From NCBI GenBank assembly GCA_905198155.1, contig CAJKBQ010000010.1, positions 1 to 64,000 on the forward strand: DNA of 64,000 nucleotides. Direction: 5' to 3'. The stretch's first letter is position 1. Every line of letters begins with the position of its first letter. Positions 34,040-43,727 of the stretch are shown here, in pieces. A program made the translations under genes and the position numbers. This DNA is from an uncultured Eubacteriales bacterium. GTDB taxonomy: Bacteria; Bacillota; Clostridia; Oscillospirales; Acutalibacteraceae. The notes below the pieces were generated by a model. That model worked only from the letters and a program-made list of their open reading frames with translations. It was not told the DNA's origin and did not search any database.

Positions 34040-34714
34040 TCATCCTTTCAAAATTTTTTCAATCTGACCGGTCGAAGCGTTGGGCAGTATGTGCGACAGG
34101 TGGCGCGCCATTCGTTCTTTGGATGCCGACGGCGTTCGCCCGTACGCAGACGCCACATAATCGCCGCCAAACAAATGCTCCGGCGTCGTGTACTGCGTTA
34201 CGCCCCACCCATAGGGTCGGCCGTATTTGTCCTGCATATACACAAAATCCGCCGCGCAGACGTAGCACTGCATTTGCAGCCGCGTGATGCAGGTTTCAAA
34301 CCCGGTATTGCCGCCCTTGCGGTAGTTTCGGAGCGCTTTTAGTTGACTGGATCGCATTGCACCGGCTGCGTCAATAGATTCGAACAAGTCCTTGTCTTTG
34401 CGGGACGCCAGTCCGTCGTCCCACCGGGCGTCGAAGTCGTAGCCGTCGCGGCGGAAGTTCGCGAAATCCGGCAACCATTCGCGGCTCACAAATCCGGCTT
34501 TCTTCCCGAATATCTTGCCGTACAGGCATCGGCCGCTGCGCGCCGCCGGACCTTTCCATTCCCACGGCCCGTCCGCATCGCCCGCAAACCACAGCTCCGG
34601 CGCACACAATTCCTTCACGGAAAACCCCGGAATCCCGTTTTGAAAAAACGGCAGAAACCCATACGCTTCCACCGCGGCGATCATGTCCGCCGCACTCCGC
34701 AATGGTTGACCCAT
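34040..34714 (-). CDS. AlkZ-related hypothetical protein
   Basis: 224 aa. WFAGDADGPWEWKGP, GFVSREWLPDFANF, RRDGYDFDARWDDGLA and ITRLQMQCYV match a family that annotation pipelines call AlkZ-related, distantly similar to winged-helix DNA glycosylases; no activity is established. Start ATG 34714 has GGGGGAGG upstream. It formed an operon with the downstream (now truncated) flavodoxin. Confidence 0.65.
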   Translation of the reverse strand: MGQPLRSAADMIAAVEAYGFLPFFQNGIPGFSVKELCAPELWFAGDADGPWEWKGPAARSGRCLYGKIFGKKAGFVSREWLPDFANFRRDGYDFDARWDDGLASRKDKDLFESIDAAGAMRSSQLKALRNYRKGGNTGFETCITRLQMQCYVCAADFVYMQDKYGRPYGWGVTQYTTPEHLFGGDYVASAYGRTPSASKERMARHLSHILPNASTGQIEKILKG

Positions 34715-34740
34715 TCGTCCTCCCCCTTTCGGCTGTTATC

Positions 34741-34769
34741 ATGATACCACAAAATCCGGGTTTCGTCAA
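34741..34769 (-). promoter_or_regulatory. Promoter of the AlkZ-related gene
   Basis: Minus strand TTGACG (34764-34769), 17-nt spacer, TATCAT (34741-34746). Confidence 0.75.
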
Positions 34770-34784
34770 CTTTTTTCCGTACGA

Positions 34785-34988
34785 AGCGCGCCGGTATGGT
34801 CGACGTGGAAATGGGGCAGGATCACGGCGTCCAGACGGGCAGATCTCCGCCCGCGTCAGGCGGGGATACGGATCCTACGGCGTGTCCGCCATTTTTCCGC
34901 AGTCCGTCAAAAAGCGAATCGTTTCCCCCTGCACCAGAAAGCAATTGCGGCCATGCTCGCCCACACCGCCCGCGATCATCAGTTTCAT
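34785..34988 (-). pseudogene. MBL-fold metallohydrolase remnant
   Basis: ATG 34988 opens MKLMIAGGVGEHGRNCFLVQ, then LTDCGKMADTP and a TAG. After the stop the same frame gives DPYPRLTRAEI, and a further frame change restores LDAVILPHFHVDHTGAL with the metal motif HxHxDH intact. The sequence ends just before the AlkZ-related promoter. It is an N-terminal piece of a metallo-beta-lactamase-fold protein with at least one nonsense and one frameshift lesion, downstream of the permease remnant. Confidence 0.75.
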
Positions 34989-34989
34989 A

Positions 34990-36445
34990 TCATGCGCCTT
35001 TCTGCTTGCCGGCCAAGCGGTTGAACACCAGCAGCGCCGCAGTCGTGATAAACACGCACAGCACTGCCGTCGCCATGCCGAGCGATACGCTCCCCTGCTC
35101 AAATTCACGGTTGATATATGTCGAGACCACCAGCGTATTGGGCGGCGCAATGAGGCTGGCGGTCACGAGTTCGCGGAAGGCAATGATGAAGATCATCATC
35201 CACCCGGCGAAGATACCGCGGGAGATCATCGGCAGCGTGACGCGGCGGAACACATACGAGGGTGTGCCGCCGAACACCCTGCCCGCCTGCAAAAGATTGT
35301 CGTTGATCTGCGTAAAGGCCGAGGTCACATACTGTACGGTGTACGGCAGATACAGCACCACATAAGCCAATACCATGATACCAATCGTGTTATAGAGAGG
35401 CATCACTTTATAGATTGCGTTCCGGAACAGCATGATGCCGATGACCCGCACGATTCCGGGCAGCAGGCTCACACCTTCCAGCGCTTTCTTCCAGAAGCCT
35501 TTGGATTTGGCGCGCCGTCCCGATGACTGCCGTACCGATCACGGAGCAGATTGTCGCGGACGAAACCGCGAGGAACAGGCTTTTCCGGATGGCGGACAGC
35601 GCTTTGGGCGTGGTCAGCAGTTCTTTGTAATGGTCAAGCGTGAAGTTGCCTGCGGTCAAACCATCGCCGCGCAGTTTAATCAGAAACGCGGCGATGATCG
35701 AAAAATACGGTACGCCGACGGCAATCAGCATCACCGGAATCACCCGCAGCCACGCGCCGATTCTTCCGTCGGCAGACAGCCTGGTCTGCGCCGGGCGGCT
35801 GCCTTTGCCGCTGACCAGCCGGTGGCTGTTTTTGCCCGTAATGAAGTTCCGCATCAGCCGCATCGCCATGCAGATACAAACCAAGACGGCAGACAGACTG
35901 GCCGAACGCCCGAAGTCGATGGGCGCGGTGGTGGAGTAGCGGTGAATGTCCGTGGTAAACACATAAAATCCGATGCGCCGCCCCAGCGTGCAGGGCGTTC
36001 CGTATTCCGAAAGCGTTTTGACAAACACCAGCAGTGCGCCGATGGCATAGTTGCCGGTGAGCAGCGGCGCAAAAATTCCCCACAGCCGCCTGCCGAAGCC
36101 TGCGCCGAACACCGCGCCGCTTTCTTCCAAACTGGCCGGAATGTTCTGCATGGCGTTTTTCAGCATCGTCATGAAAAACGGGAACATGTGCAGGCTCATC
36201 ACCAATACCAGACCGCCGAAGCAGAAAACCCCTCCGACCACGATCCGGTCGCCGGGAAAAGCTGCCGGAACAGCCCTTTTTTCTGCATGAACAGAATCCA
36301 GCCCATGGACGCGATATACGGCGGTGTCATAAACGGGATCAGGAAGATGATGTCCAGCCGGCTGTGTTTTTTCAGCTGCGTGCGGGACGGCGATGGCGGT
36401 GGAACACAGCACGACGCACACGCCGGGCAGCAGCGAATTGCAGCC
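34990..36445 (-). pseudogene. Fe3+-type ABC permease (FbpB/SfuB-like), multiply frameshifted
   Basis: Two-domain binding-protein-dependent permease read in pieces. The N-terminal piece LIPFMTPPYIASMGWILF is in one frame. The frame then changes near 36250 to FGGLVLVMSLHMFPFFMTML with the permease loop EESGAVFGAGFGRRLWGIFAP. It changes again near 35510 to GVSLLPGIVRVIGIML, with the second loop AGRVFGGTPSYVFRRVTLPM. A further shift lies near 36388, and the N-terminus is missing. Neither the ATPase nor the binding protein is present. Clearly non-functional. Confidence 0.82.
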
Positions 36446-36449
36446 CGCG

Positions 36450-36512
36450 CAAATCAAAAAATCCGGCGTATTGCAGCAGTGGTACGCCGGATTTTTGATT
36501 TATTTGAACTTG
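36450..36512 (-). terminator. Terminator after the AraC gene
   Basis: Minus strand AATCAAAAATCCGGCGTA / TACGCCGGATTTTTTGAT stem with a loop of about 12 nt, 50 nt past the stop of the AraC gene at 36562. Confidence 0.75.
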
Positions 36513-36561
36513 TTTGCCGGTGTCCTTCTATTGTCCCGCATCCATAATCTTCTGCGCCCCT

Positions 36562-37350
36562 TTAACTTCTCCGCGCCCGCGCATACGCCGACGGCGGCAC
36601 GCCCATCCGGCTGCGGAAAAACCGGCCGAAGTATTTGGGGTCGCGCATCCCGACGGCGGCAGCCGTCTCCGCGACCGATCGGCCCTGGAGGAGCAGTGCC
36701 TGCGCCTGTTCCAATTTTTCCTGCAAGAACAGCTGCTGCGGTGAAACCCCGAACGCGTCCCGGAAACAGTGCCGGAAATAATCCGGCGTCATCCCGACGC
36801 GCGCGGCCAGCGCGGCCCAGTCGATGAATTCCCGGTGCGCCGTAGCGCGAATGGCCTGCGCAGCCGGTTCCAGCCGCACCCGCATCGCGTCCGTCCGGCT
36901 GTCGGCGGGCAGGGCGTCCCGCAGGAGTTCCAAAATGCGGTAAAATGCAATGGAATAGGCCAATGCATCGCCGCGCGCGACCGACTGCACCAAATGCTCG
37001 AACCGCTGCGCCGCGCCGACCGGATTGGGCAGCGAAAACAGCGCCGGTTTCGGCGGGAGCGGCTGCGCTGCGCGGAAAAACACATACGCGCCGCGTCCTG
37101 CGGCCGCCATGGTGCGATGGTACGGGACGTCCGGCCGCGATTCCCGCGGCAGATACAGTACCGTCCCGCCGCAAAAGCAGAGTGGCGCGCCGTCGTACAC
37201 CACGTCGGTGCGGCCGTTTCGCTTAAACCCCAGCTGGTAAATTTGGGTATCGCCAAACGCACTGCACCGCGCGCCCGCTGTCGTTTGGGTGCGGCGCGCT
37301 TCCAGCACCGTCACCGCCGTCCAGTCGTAGTCCGAAAAAAATCCGTTCAT
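36562..37350 (-). CDS. AraC-family transcriptional regulator
   Basis: 262 aa: N-terminal ligand-binding region (DTQIYQLGFKRNGRTDVVYD), C-terminal double helix-turn-helix with IDWAALAARVGMTPDYFRHC and VAETAAAVGMRDPKYFGRFF, RSRMGVPPSAYA. Start ATG 37350 overlaps the LacI stop by 4 bp, so both regulators are made together. Located next to the GH28/GH39 genes, it probably responds to a plant-wall sugar (inference). Confidence 0.88.
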   Translation of the reverse strand: MNGFFSDYDWTAVTVLEARRTQTTAGARCSAFGDTQIYQLGFKRNGRTDVVYDGAPLCFCGGTVLYLPRESRPDVPYHRTMAAAGRGAYVFFRAAQPLPPKPALFSLPNPVGAAQRFEHLVQSVARGDALAYSIAFYRILELLRDALPADSRTDAMRVRLEPAAQAIRATAHREFIDWAALAARVGMTPDYFRHCFRDAFGVSPQQLFLQEKLEQAQALLLQGRSVAETAAAVGMRDPKYFGRFFRSRMGVPPSAYARARRS

Positions 37351-38321
37351 CCCAATTCCTCCCGACCGTCCTTCGCTGTGCCCACGCTGCCCCGCAGCAC
37401 AAAATCCCCCGGCACCGAAATCTGCTGCCGCACACGGAAATATGGATTTTTCAGTTTCTTTTGCAGCAGCCCGCACACGATTTCGCACACCTCTTCCACG
37501 TGTGAATCGATGCTGGCCAGGTCGATGTCCGGGTACTCCGCGACGCGGATGTTGTCCATCCCGATCACAGAAAAATCCTCCGGCACGCGAAATCCGCATT
37601 CGTTCAGCCGCCGAACTGCCCCGAACGCGATGTAGTCGTACGCGCATACCAGCGCCGTGACCGGTGCGCCGATGCGCAGCAAGCGGTCTACGCCGTCGGA
37701 TCCGGCTGCTTCAAATCGCAGCGGGCTGCAAACGACCCATGACGGATCCGGCTGGAACAATTCCGCGAAATACTGCGCTTTTTCGGCAGTACGCTCCTCG
37801 CCGATGAATGCGACGGCGCGGTGCCCGCGCGCGGCCAGTTCGGCCTGCGCCGTCCGCATCGGTGTCCGCAGATCGATCGCAACGGAGTCCGCATCGCTGC
37901 CGGTCGCCCGCCCAATCACCACCACGGGGACGTCGAACCCTTTTTTCAGCGGCGCAAGCATTCCGAAAACCACCATTCCGTCTACATGCAGGTACGACTG
38001 ATAATACTCCGTTAATTCCGCCTGGTGCGCTGCGTCAAACTCATCGGCGGAGATCAGCATAATCCCGTCCATATTATGGATTTTTTGCTGCAAGCAGGAC
38101 AGGAAATTGGCGTAATATGCGCTCCGCGTTTCGGGGCATACCACAGCAATCACCTTTTTGGAATACTTCCCCTTGTAAAATTTCCCGTAACATCCGTATT
38201 GCCGCGCCGTGTCCAGCACCAGCCGGCGCGTTTCGGCGCTGATGTCCGGTGCATTGCCGAACGCTTTGGACGCCGTCGATACCGAAACCCCCGCCAGCCG
38301 CGCAAGCTCTGTCAGTGTCAT
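37347..38321 (-). CDS. LacI-family transcriptional regulator
   Basis: 324 aa. N-terminal helix-turn-helix LTELARLAGVSVSTASKAF and the hinge helix region, then a periplasmic-binding-protein-like effector domain (VIAVVCPETRSAYYANF; MDGIMLISADEFD; EDFSVIGMDNI). I chose ATG 38321, which gives the standard start; the longer frame upstream has no match. It is divergent from the DMT transporter gene and coupled to the AraC gene. Confidence 0.9.
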   Translation of the reverse strand: MTLTELARLAGVSVSTASKAFGNAPDISAETRRLVLDTARQYGCYGKFYKGKYSKKVIAVVCPETRSAYYANFLSCLQQKIHNMDGIMLISADEFDAAHQAELTEYYQSYLHVDGMVVFGMLAPLKKGFDVPVVVIGRATGSDADSVAIDLRTPMRTAQAELAARGHRAVAFIGEERTAEKAQYFAELFQPDPSWVVCSPLRFEAAGSDGVDRLLRIGAPVTALVCAYDYIAFGAVRRLNECGFRVPEDFSVIGMDNIRVAEYPDIDLASIDSHVEEVCEIVCGLLQKKLKNPYFRVRQQISVPGDFVLRGSVGTAKDGREELG

Positions 38322-38414
38322 CGTTTTTCCCCGCTTTCTGCGATTTCTGGTGTCATTGTACCACACCGGCGCGCGCAGCGCAAGCATTTCGAAAAATTTT
38401 CGGAACTTTTTTCG

Positions 38415-38443
38415 TTGACAAGCAAAAACCGGCGTGTTATACT
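38415..38443 (+). promoter_or_regulatory. Promoter of the DMT transporter gene
   Basis: TTGACA (38415-38420), 17-nt spacer, TATACT (38438-38443). Confidence 0.8.
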
Positions 38444-38501
38444 GATAACCGCAGCCGGTACCGCTGCATCACTTATCATAACTGAATGGGGCAATGGGGC
38501 A

Positions 38502-39380
38502 ATGAAAGTTGGGATAACGGTTGGCGTGATCGTGCTGCTGCGCGTGATCCAAAGCATATTCGGCAAACAGGTGAGTCTGTATTTCCCGCAGACGCGCTGC
38601 GGCCGGATGAAATATCTGGCGATTTCAATGGGACTTTCGGCGGTGCTGGGGCTGGCGGTGTTCGCGCTGAATGCAGACGGCGCAGTGACCGTGCCGATGC
38701 TGCTGATCAGCGGGACGTCCGGGCTGGCGCTGGCGTGTTGCACGGTGTGCGGCAAGCTGGCGATGCAAAGCGGGACGATGGCGCTGGAATCGGTGGTAGC
38801 GGCGGCCAGCGTGATTTTGCCGTCGGTGTGCGGCGTGCTGTTTTGGGGGGAACCGATGTCCGCCGGGCAATGGACCGGGATCGTCCTGTTTCTGGGGTCG
38901 GTGTTGCTGATGGTGCAGTCTTCGCAGCGCACAAATGCCGGGTTTTCCGGACGGACACTGCTCCTGCTGCTGGGGACGTTTCTGTCCAACGGGGCGGTGA
39001 TGATCTGCCAAAAGCTGATCACCTATGCCGCGCCGGGCAGCAGCATCGCGCTGTTTTCGTTTTTCATGTTTGCGATTCCGGCGCTGTTGTGTGCCGGAAT
39101 CGCCGCCGGGACTGCCGCCAGAACAACCGGGGAGCGGCTGGATCGGCGGCTGGTACTGCCGATTGTGCTGCTGGCCGCAGCGGTGTTTGTCATCAACCAA
39201 TTGGCGACCGGGGCAACGGACACGGTACCGTCGGTGATGCTGTTTGCTGCGCTGAGCGCCAGTTCATCGGTAATTGCCGCCATCGTTGGTGCCGTGGGAT
39301 ACGGCGAACGGCTGACGGTGCGGTCGGTGTGCGGGATTGTGCTGTGCGTGGCGTCGCTGGCAATGATTAATCTGTTGTGA
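38502..39380 (+). CDS. EamA/DMT-superfamily transporter
   Basis: 292 aa with about ten hydrophobic helices and the internal two-fold repeat of drug/metabolite transporters (SVCGVLFWGEPMSAGQWTG in half one; AAIVGAVGYGERLTVRSVCG in half two). Substrate unknown; position between the LacI gene and GH28 suggests a sugar-linked metabolite, but this is weak. I chose ATG 38502, with GGGG a few nt upstream, because the longer frame lacks membrane-type sequence before it. Confidence 0.82.
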   Translation: MKVGITVGVIVLLRVIQSIFGKQVSLYFPQTRCGRMKYLAISMGLSAVLGLAVFALNADGAVTVPMLLISGTSGLALACCTVCGKLAMQSGTMALESVVAAASVILPSVCGVLFWGEPMSAGQWTGIVLFLGSVLLMVQSSQRTNAGFSGRTLLLLLGTFLSNGAVMICQKLITYAAPGSSIALFSFFMFAIPALLCAGIAAGTAARTTGERLDRRLVLPIVLLAAAVFVINQLATGATDTVPSVMLFAALSASSSVIAAIVGAVGYGERLTVRSVCGIVLCVASLAMINLL

Positions 39381-39484
39381 ATCGGATAAATCCATATATT
39401 CCGGGTTAAGTTCGTCACCATACGTTTTGCTGCCGGTGCCGATTATCGCATATTTTCTGCGGAAATCGTTCTATTAATTCATGT

Positions 39485-39508
39485 GCATTTCCGTTATAAT
39501 GAAAATGC
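39485..39508 (+). promoter_or_regulatory. Probable promoter and operator of the GH28/GH39 operon
   Basis: TATAAT at 39495-39500 lies in the centre of the near-perfect inverted repeat GCATTTCC-N8-GAAAATGC (39485-39508). The -35 is poor (TATTAA near 39472), consistent with a regulated promoter. Confidence 0.5.
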
Positions 39509-39553
39509 GTGCACGATTCTAACCTTACAACCTTATGAGGAGGAACATTTTAG

Positions 39554-40933
39554 ATGATTCACACGTATTCCATCTTAGACTTTGGCGCGGTTCCGGACAC
39601 GGATGTCCCCCAAACCGAATCCATCCAGGCAGCGATTGACCGGTGCTTCGCGGCAGGCGGCGGCGTGGTTGAAATCCCGTGCGGAACGTTTTGCACCGGT
39701 GACATTCGGCTGCGCAGCCACATAACGCTGCGGCTGTGCAGCGGCGCGGTACTGCGCGGCAGCCGCAGCCCGGCGGATTACTTTCACCACCGCGCAGATT
39801 CAACCGAACCGCTCCCGCCCGAATGGGTAACGGATTGCCCGGTCATCCCGTTTTCAGAAATTCCGAATAACGATCACTATCAACCGGACTGCCCGCAATA
39901 CAATTATGTCCGCTGCCCGGCCAGCCGCTGGAACAACGCGCTGATCCGTGCGTTCGATGCCGAGGACATCGCGATTATCGGCGAAGAAGGCGCGGTGATT
40001 GACGGTACCAACTGCTTTGATCCGCTGGGCGAAGAATCTTACCGCGGACCGCATGGGATTACGCTGTTCCGCTGCTCCAACGTACGGCTGGACGGGTATA
40101 CCATCCGCAACACGGGCAACTGGGCGCACAACCTGATCCAGTGTGAAAATGTGCAGGTGTCCCGCGTGACGGTGCTGGCCGGGCACGACGGGATTCATAT
40201 GTCCGTTTGCCGCAACATCACCATCGAAGATTCCGAATTCCGAACGGGCGATGACTGCATTGCCGGGTTCGCAAACGTCAACACCATCGTTCGGGCGTGC
40301 CGGATCAACTCGTCGTGCAGTGCGTTCCGTTTCGGCGGGACAAATCTGCTCGTCACGGACTGCGAAATCTTTGGGCCGGGAACATACGGCTTCCGCGGCA
40401 AATTGTCCCGTGCGGAAAAAGAGTCCGGCGCACCGTCTCCGCAAAGCAGCGGACGGCACAATATGCTGGTTGCCTTTACCTACTATGCTGACTTCAGCCT
40501 GCCAATCTCCGAGCAGCCCGGGAATTTGCGGATCGAGCACTGCACCATCCAGAACGCGGATCGGATCCTGCATTACAATTTTTCCGGGAACGAAACCTGG
40601 CAGAAGCATCGCCCGCTGGCAGATATCACGTTTTCGGACATTCAGTCCACGGGGATCCTGTACCCCATGAACGCCTACGGCAGTCCCGACGTTCCGCTGA
40701 CCATCGTGCTGCGGGAAGTGTCCGTTCGGTATTCGACCCATCCGGAATCGTTTCTGCGATTGGCAAATTTCGACCGAGCCGTACTGGAGCGCGTAACCGT
40801 TTCCGGATTGGCGCCGGACACCCCATTGATCGAAACCTGGTCAGCGGGGGAGATCACACTGCGCGACGTCCGGTCCGACGGCGGCGCGCAGGTGCAGGCA
40901 GCCGACCATCCGTTTTTTGCGCGATCCATTTAA
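39554..40933 (+). CDS. Glycoside hydrolase family 28-like (polygalacturonase-type) protein
   Basis: 459 aa right-handed beta-helix protein. It opens with SILDFGAVPDTDVPQTESIQ, like pectinases. Catalytic-type signatures of GH28 are FRTGDDCIAGF (GDD) and SCSAFRFGGTN, then GPGTYGFRG. There is no signal peptide, so it acts on imported oligogalacturonides or rhamnogalacturonan pieces. GAGGAGG precedes the ATG by about 10 nt. It is followed by a GH39-like gene, apparently in one operon. Confidence 0.8.
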   Translation: MIHTYSILDFGAVPDTDVPQTESIQAAIDRCFAAGGGVVEIPCGTFCTGDIRLRSHITLRLCSGAVLRGSRSPADYFHHRADSTEPLPPEWVTDCPVIPFSEIPNNDHYQPDCPQYNYVRCPASRWNNALIRAFDAEDIAIIGEEGAVIDGTNCFDPLGEESYRGPHGITLFRCSNVRLDGYTIRNTGNWAHNLIQCENVQVSRVTVLAGHDGIHMSVCRNITIEDSEFRTGDDCIAGFANVNTIVRACRINSSCSAFRFGGTNLLVTDCEIFGPGTYGFRGKLSRAEKESGAPSPQSSGRHNMLVAFTYYADFSLPISEQPGNLRIEHCTIQNADRILHYNFSGNETWQKHRPLADITFSDIQSTGILYPMNAYGSPDVPLTIVLREVSVRYSTHPESFLRLANFDRAVLERVTVSGLAPDTPLIETWSAGEITLRDVRSDGGAQVQAADHPFFARSI

Positions 40934-40972
40934 CCGATTTTTGAATCGTCAAATGCCATAAAGGAGGACATT

Positions 40973-42274
40973 ATGGAACACATTACCATCCACTACGACC
41001 GCATCATCCAACCCATGCGGCCGATGCACGCGGTCAACAACGGGCCGATCATCGCCGGCAACGCCCAAACGCGCGGCAACGACGAAGCGTACCGCGCGGC
41101 GCGCATCCCGTTCGCCCGCACGCACGACGCCGCATTCTGCGCGGATTACGGCGGGGAACATACGGTAGATATCTCTGCCATATTCCCAAACTGGGACAGC
41201 GACCCCAACAACCCGTCGTCGTACGATTTTGTCGTGACGGACAATTATCTGCGCGAAATCCGCAGCGTCGGGACGGCGGTCTATTACCGGCTGGGCAGCA
41301 AAATTGAGCACGGAGTCAAAAAATACGGCACGCTGCCGCCGCGGGACAACGCCAAATGGGCGGACATCTGCGCGCACATCATCGCGCACTACAACGAAGG
41401 CTGGGCAGACGGCTTCCGGTGGGATATCCAGTATTGGGAAATCTGGAATGAGCCGGATCTGGATCCGGACGACGCCGCCAACAAGGAGTGCTGGGGCGGA
41501 ACGGCGGCGGAATTTTACGAATTTTACCGCACGGCAGCCACCGCGCTGAAAGCCCGGTTCCCGCACCTGAAAATCGGCGGTCCCGCCGTGGCGCGGGTGT
41601 GCCCGTCCGACTGGCTGGACGGTTTCCTCGCTGCGCTGACGCGGGACGGCGAACGGGTTCCGCTGGACTTCTTTTCGTGGCACCAGTATGGGACGGAGCC
41701 AAAAGCATTGGCCGCGCAGCAGGCGCTGGTGCGCGAAAAGCTGAACCGCGCCGGGTATTCGGCCACGGAATCCATCTGCAACGAGTGGAACTACGTCGCC
41801 GGGTGGACGGATAAATTTATCGCGTCGGTCGAGGCGATCAACGGGATCAAAGGTGCCGCATATACCGCCGCAGGAATGTGCGCGGCGCAACACGCGGGAA
41901 TGGATATGCTGATGTATTACGACGCACGGCCGTCGGTGTTCAACGGACTGTTCGACTTTTACACCATGCGCCCGCTGAAAGGGTACTACCCGTTTTTGGC
42001 ATTTTCGGAGTTATATGCGCTGGGGAATCAGGTCGAAAGTCATACCGACGACCCGGATCTGTACGCGGCCGCAGCCGTCGGCGACGGCGGTGCGCGCGCA
42101 GCAATGGTGGTTTACTACACCGATGATGACGCCGCCGCGCCGAAAACCGTCGCTATCGACGGAGATTACGCAGAATGCCGCCTGCTGGACGTCGCGCACG
42201 ATTGGTGCGTTGTGCCGTTTGATGGAACGATTTGCCTTGCGCCGAACAGTGTCTTGTTGGTGATGGGGCATTGA
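40973..42274 (+). CDS. Glycoside hydrolase family 39-like protein
   Basis: 433 aa, TIM-barrel glycosidase. The acid/base motif is YWEIWNEPDL and the likely nucleophile Glu lies in ESICNEWNY; DFFSWHQYG follows the clan A pattern. There is no signal peptide, so it is intracellular. Beta-xylosidase or a related exo-activity is likely; the exact sugar is unknown. AAGGAGG precedes the ATG, 39 nt after GH28. Confidence 0.8.
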   Translation: MEHITIHYDRIIQPMRPMHAVNNGPIIAGNAQTRGNDEAYRAARIPFARTHDAAFCADYGGEHTVDISAIFPNWDSDPNNPSSYDFVVTDNYLREIRSVGTAVYYRLGSKIEHGVKKYGTLPPRDNAKWADICAHIIAHYNEGWADGFRWDIQYWEIWNEPDLDPDDAANKECWGGTAAEFYEFYRTAATALKARFPHLKIGGPAVARVCPSDWLDGFLAALTRDGERVPLDFFSWHQYGTEPKALAAQQALVREKLNRAGYSATESICNEWNYVAGWTDKFIASVEAINGIKGAAYTAAGMCAAQHAGMDMLMYYDARPSVFNGLFDFYTMRPLKGYYPFLAFSELYALGNQVESHTDDPDLYAAAAVGDGGARAAMVVYYTDDDAAAPKTVAIDGDYAECRLLDVAHDWCVVPFDGTICLAPNSVLLVMGH

Positions 42275-42306
42275 TGCGGCAGAGCAAAGCACGCCAACCC
42301 CACCCA

Positions 42307-42350
42307 AAAGCCCGGATTTTGCGATTGCAAAATCCGGGCTTTATTTTTCT
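42307..42350. terminator. Bidirectional terminator
   Basis: Perfect 16-bp stem AAAGCCCGGATTTTGC / GCAAAATCCGGGCTTT with a 4-nt loop, T tail on the right, between GH39 and the convergent oxidoreductase gene. Confidence 0.88.
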
Positions 42351-42371
42351 CACACGCCCGCGGCCCGAATT

Positions 42372-43595
42372 TCATTGAAATTCGCCAAACGTTTCGTTCG
42401 GAACATCGCGCAGGGATCCACCGTGCAGCGCGGTGTAGGCCGCCGCTTTTCCGGCAGCTTCGCCCATTGCGCAGCAATCGCCCGTCACGCGGTACGACGC
42501 CATCGCGGCCCGCGACCCGGAAATCGTTTTCCCCGCAATCAGCAAACCTTCCAGCCCCACCGGAATCATGCAGCGGTATGGAATTTGATATGGCCGGACG
42601 GCACGGCACGTTTGGCCGGATGCATTCCCGTCGTGGATATCCACATTGAAGGTGACCGTGCAGACACCGTCCGGGAATTGCGCGCCGGTGAACACGTCGT
42701 CGTCGGTCAGCGTGTATTCCCCGCGGAACCGGCGGGACTCCCGCACGCCCAACACCGGCGCGCTTTGCAGCAACTGCCAGTCGCGGAAATCGGGATCGTA
42801 GTCGCGCAGCAGCTCGTAAATTTCGATCATTTGCCGCCGCCCTTCCACGGTCGCGCGGGTGCGGTCTGCGGCAGACAGTGCCGAATAGCCCCGCATATGC
42901 GTCAGCTGAACCACGCCGAAGTCCGCGTTCGGCACCGGAATCAGATACGGCGTGTCAAACGGCGCGCGGCGGCCCTTTCCCTCTTTGGCATATGCGGCGG
43001 TCAGCACATCCTGCATCATTAACCCGTCACAATATTTGTCCGGGATGTTCCCAACCAGGAACATCAGCGTCATCGCCTGGCATCGGTGTGTGTCTGCATC
43101 ACCGATGTCGAATGCTGCACCGGCATCGGCTGCCAAAGCGCCGTCGCCGGATGCATCGATAATCACCTTGCCCCGATATGCGCAGCGGCCGTCGATGCTT
43201 TCGGTCACGATGCCCGTCACGCGGCAGCCGTCCCGCAGCGCGCCGACGCACTGCGTTTCGTACCGCAGATCGACCCCCGCATCCAAGCACTTCTGTTCGA
43301 GCAGTGCTTTCATGTATTCGTAGTGAAAGCTGATGTGCCAAAACCCGCCCCACTGATTGCGGTGTTTCAGGTCGTCAATCAGCTCGGCCATCAAGCCGCC
43401 TTTGTTTGCTGCGTCGAACAGCGGATTAACCAGTCCGCTCGTCCACATCCCGCCCAGGCAGTTCTGCCGCTCCACCAGCAGAACCGATGCGCCCGACCGG
43501 GCGGCCGCAATGGCCGCGGCGCAGCCGGACGGCCCGCCGCCTGCGACGATGACATCGTACGATCCGCATTCCATTGTTTTGCATTGCATTTCCAT
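42372..43595 (-). CDS. FAD-dependent oxidoreductase (FAD_oxidored family)
   Basis: 407 aa. FAD-binding start VIVAGGGPSGCAAAIAAARSG, then LLVERQNCLGGM, IIDASGDGALAADAGA and GLLIAGKTISGS, the standard PF12831 set. Start ATG 43595 has AAGGAGTGG upstream. It is divergent from an AraC gene with overlapping promoters, the same layout as the oxidoreductase/AraC pair at 30524-33869. Substrate unknown; sugar or sugar-acid oxidation fits the locus. Confidence 0.85.
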   Translation of the reverse strand: MEMQCKTMECGSYDVIVAGGGPSGCAAAIAAARSGASVLLVERQNCLGGMWTSGLVNPLFDAANKGGLMAELIDDLKHRNQWGGFWHISFHYEYMKALLEQKCLDAGVDLRYETQCVGALRDGCRVTGIVTESIDGRCAYRGKVIIDASGDGALAADAGAAFDIGDADTHRCQAMTLMFLVGNIPDKYCDGLMMQDVLTAAYAKEGKGRRAPFDTPYLIPVPNADFGVVQLTHMRGYSALSAADRTRATVEGRRQMIEIYELLRDYDPDFRDWQLLQSAPVLGVRESRRFRGEYTLTDDDVFTGAQFPDGVCTVTFNVDIHDGNASGQTCRAVRPYQIPYRCMIPVGLEGLLIAGKTISGSRAAMASYRVTGDCCAMGEAAGKAAAYTALHGGSLRDVPNETFGEFQ

Positions 43596-43640
43596 GAGAG
43601 ATCCACTCCTTTTGCGATTTCGGATTTGTTTTCCAATGAA

Positions 43641-43685
43641 AGTATAGCAAATCCCCTTGACAATTGCAATGGACGCAGTTAGAAT
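43641..43685. promoter_or_regulatory. Overlapping divergent promoters, oxidoreductase (-) and AraC (+)
   Basis: Plus strand: TTGACA (43657-43662), 17 nt, TAGAAT (43680-43685). Minus strand: TTGCAA (43664-43669), 17 nt, TATACT (43641-43646). The two -35 regions interleave around the palindrome CAATTG/TTGCAA, so both genes can be controlled from one site. Confidence 0.75.
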
Positions 43686-43727
43686 AAATATGGACAAAAC
43701 TTGATTTTGGATGGAGGCACATGTGCG

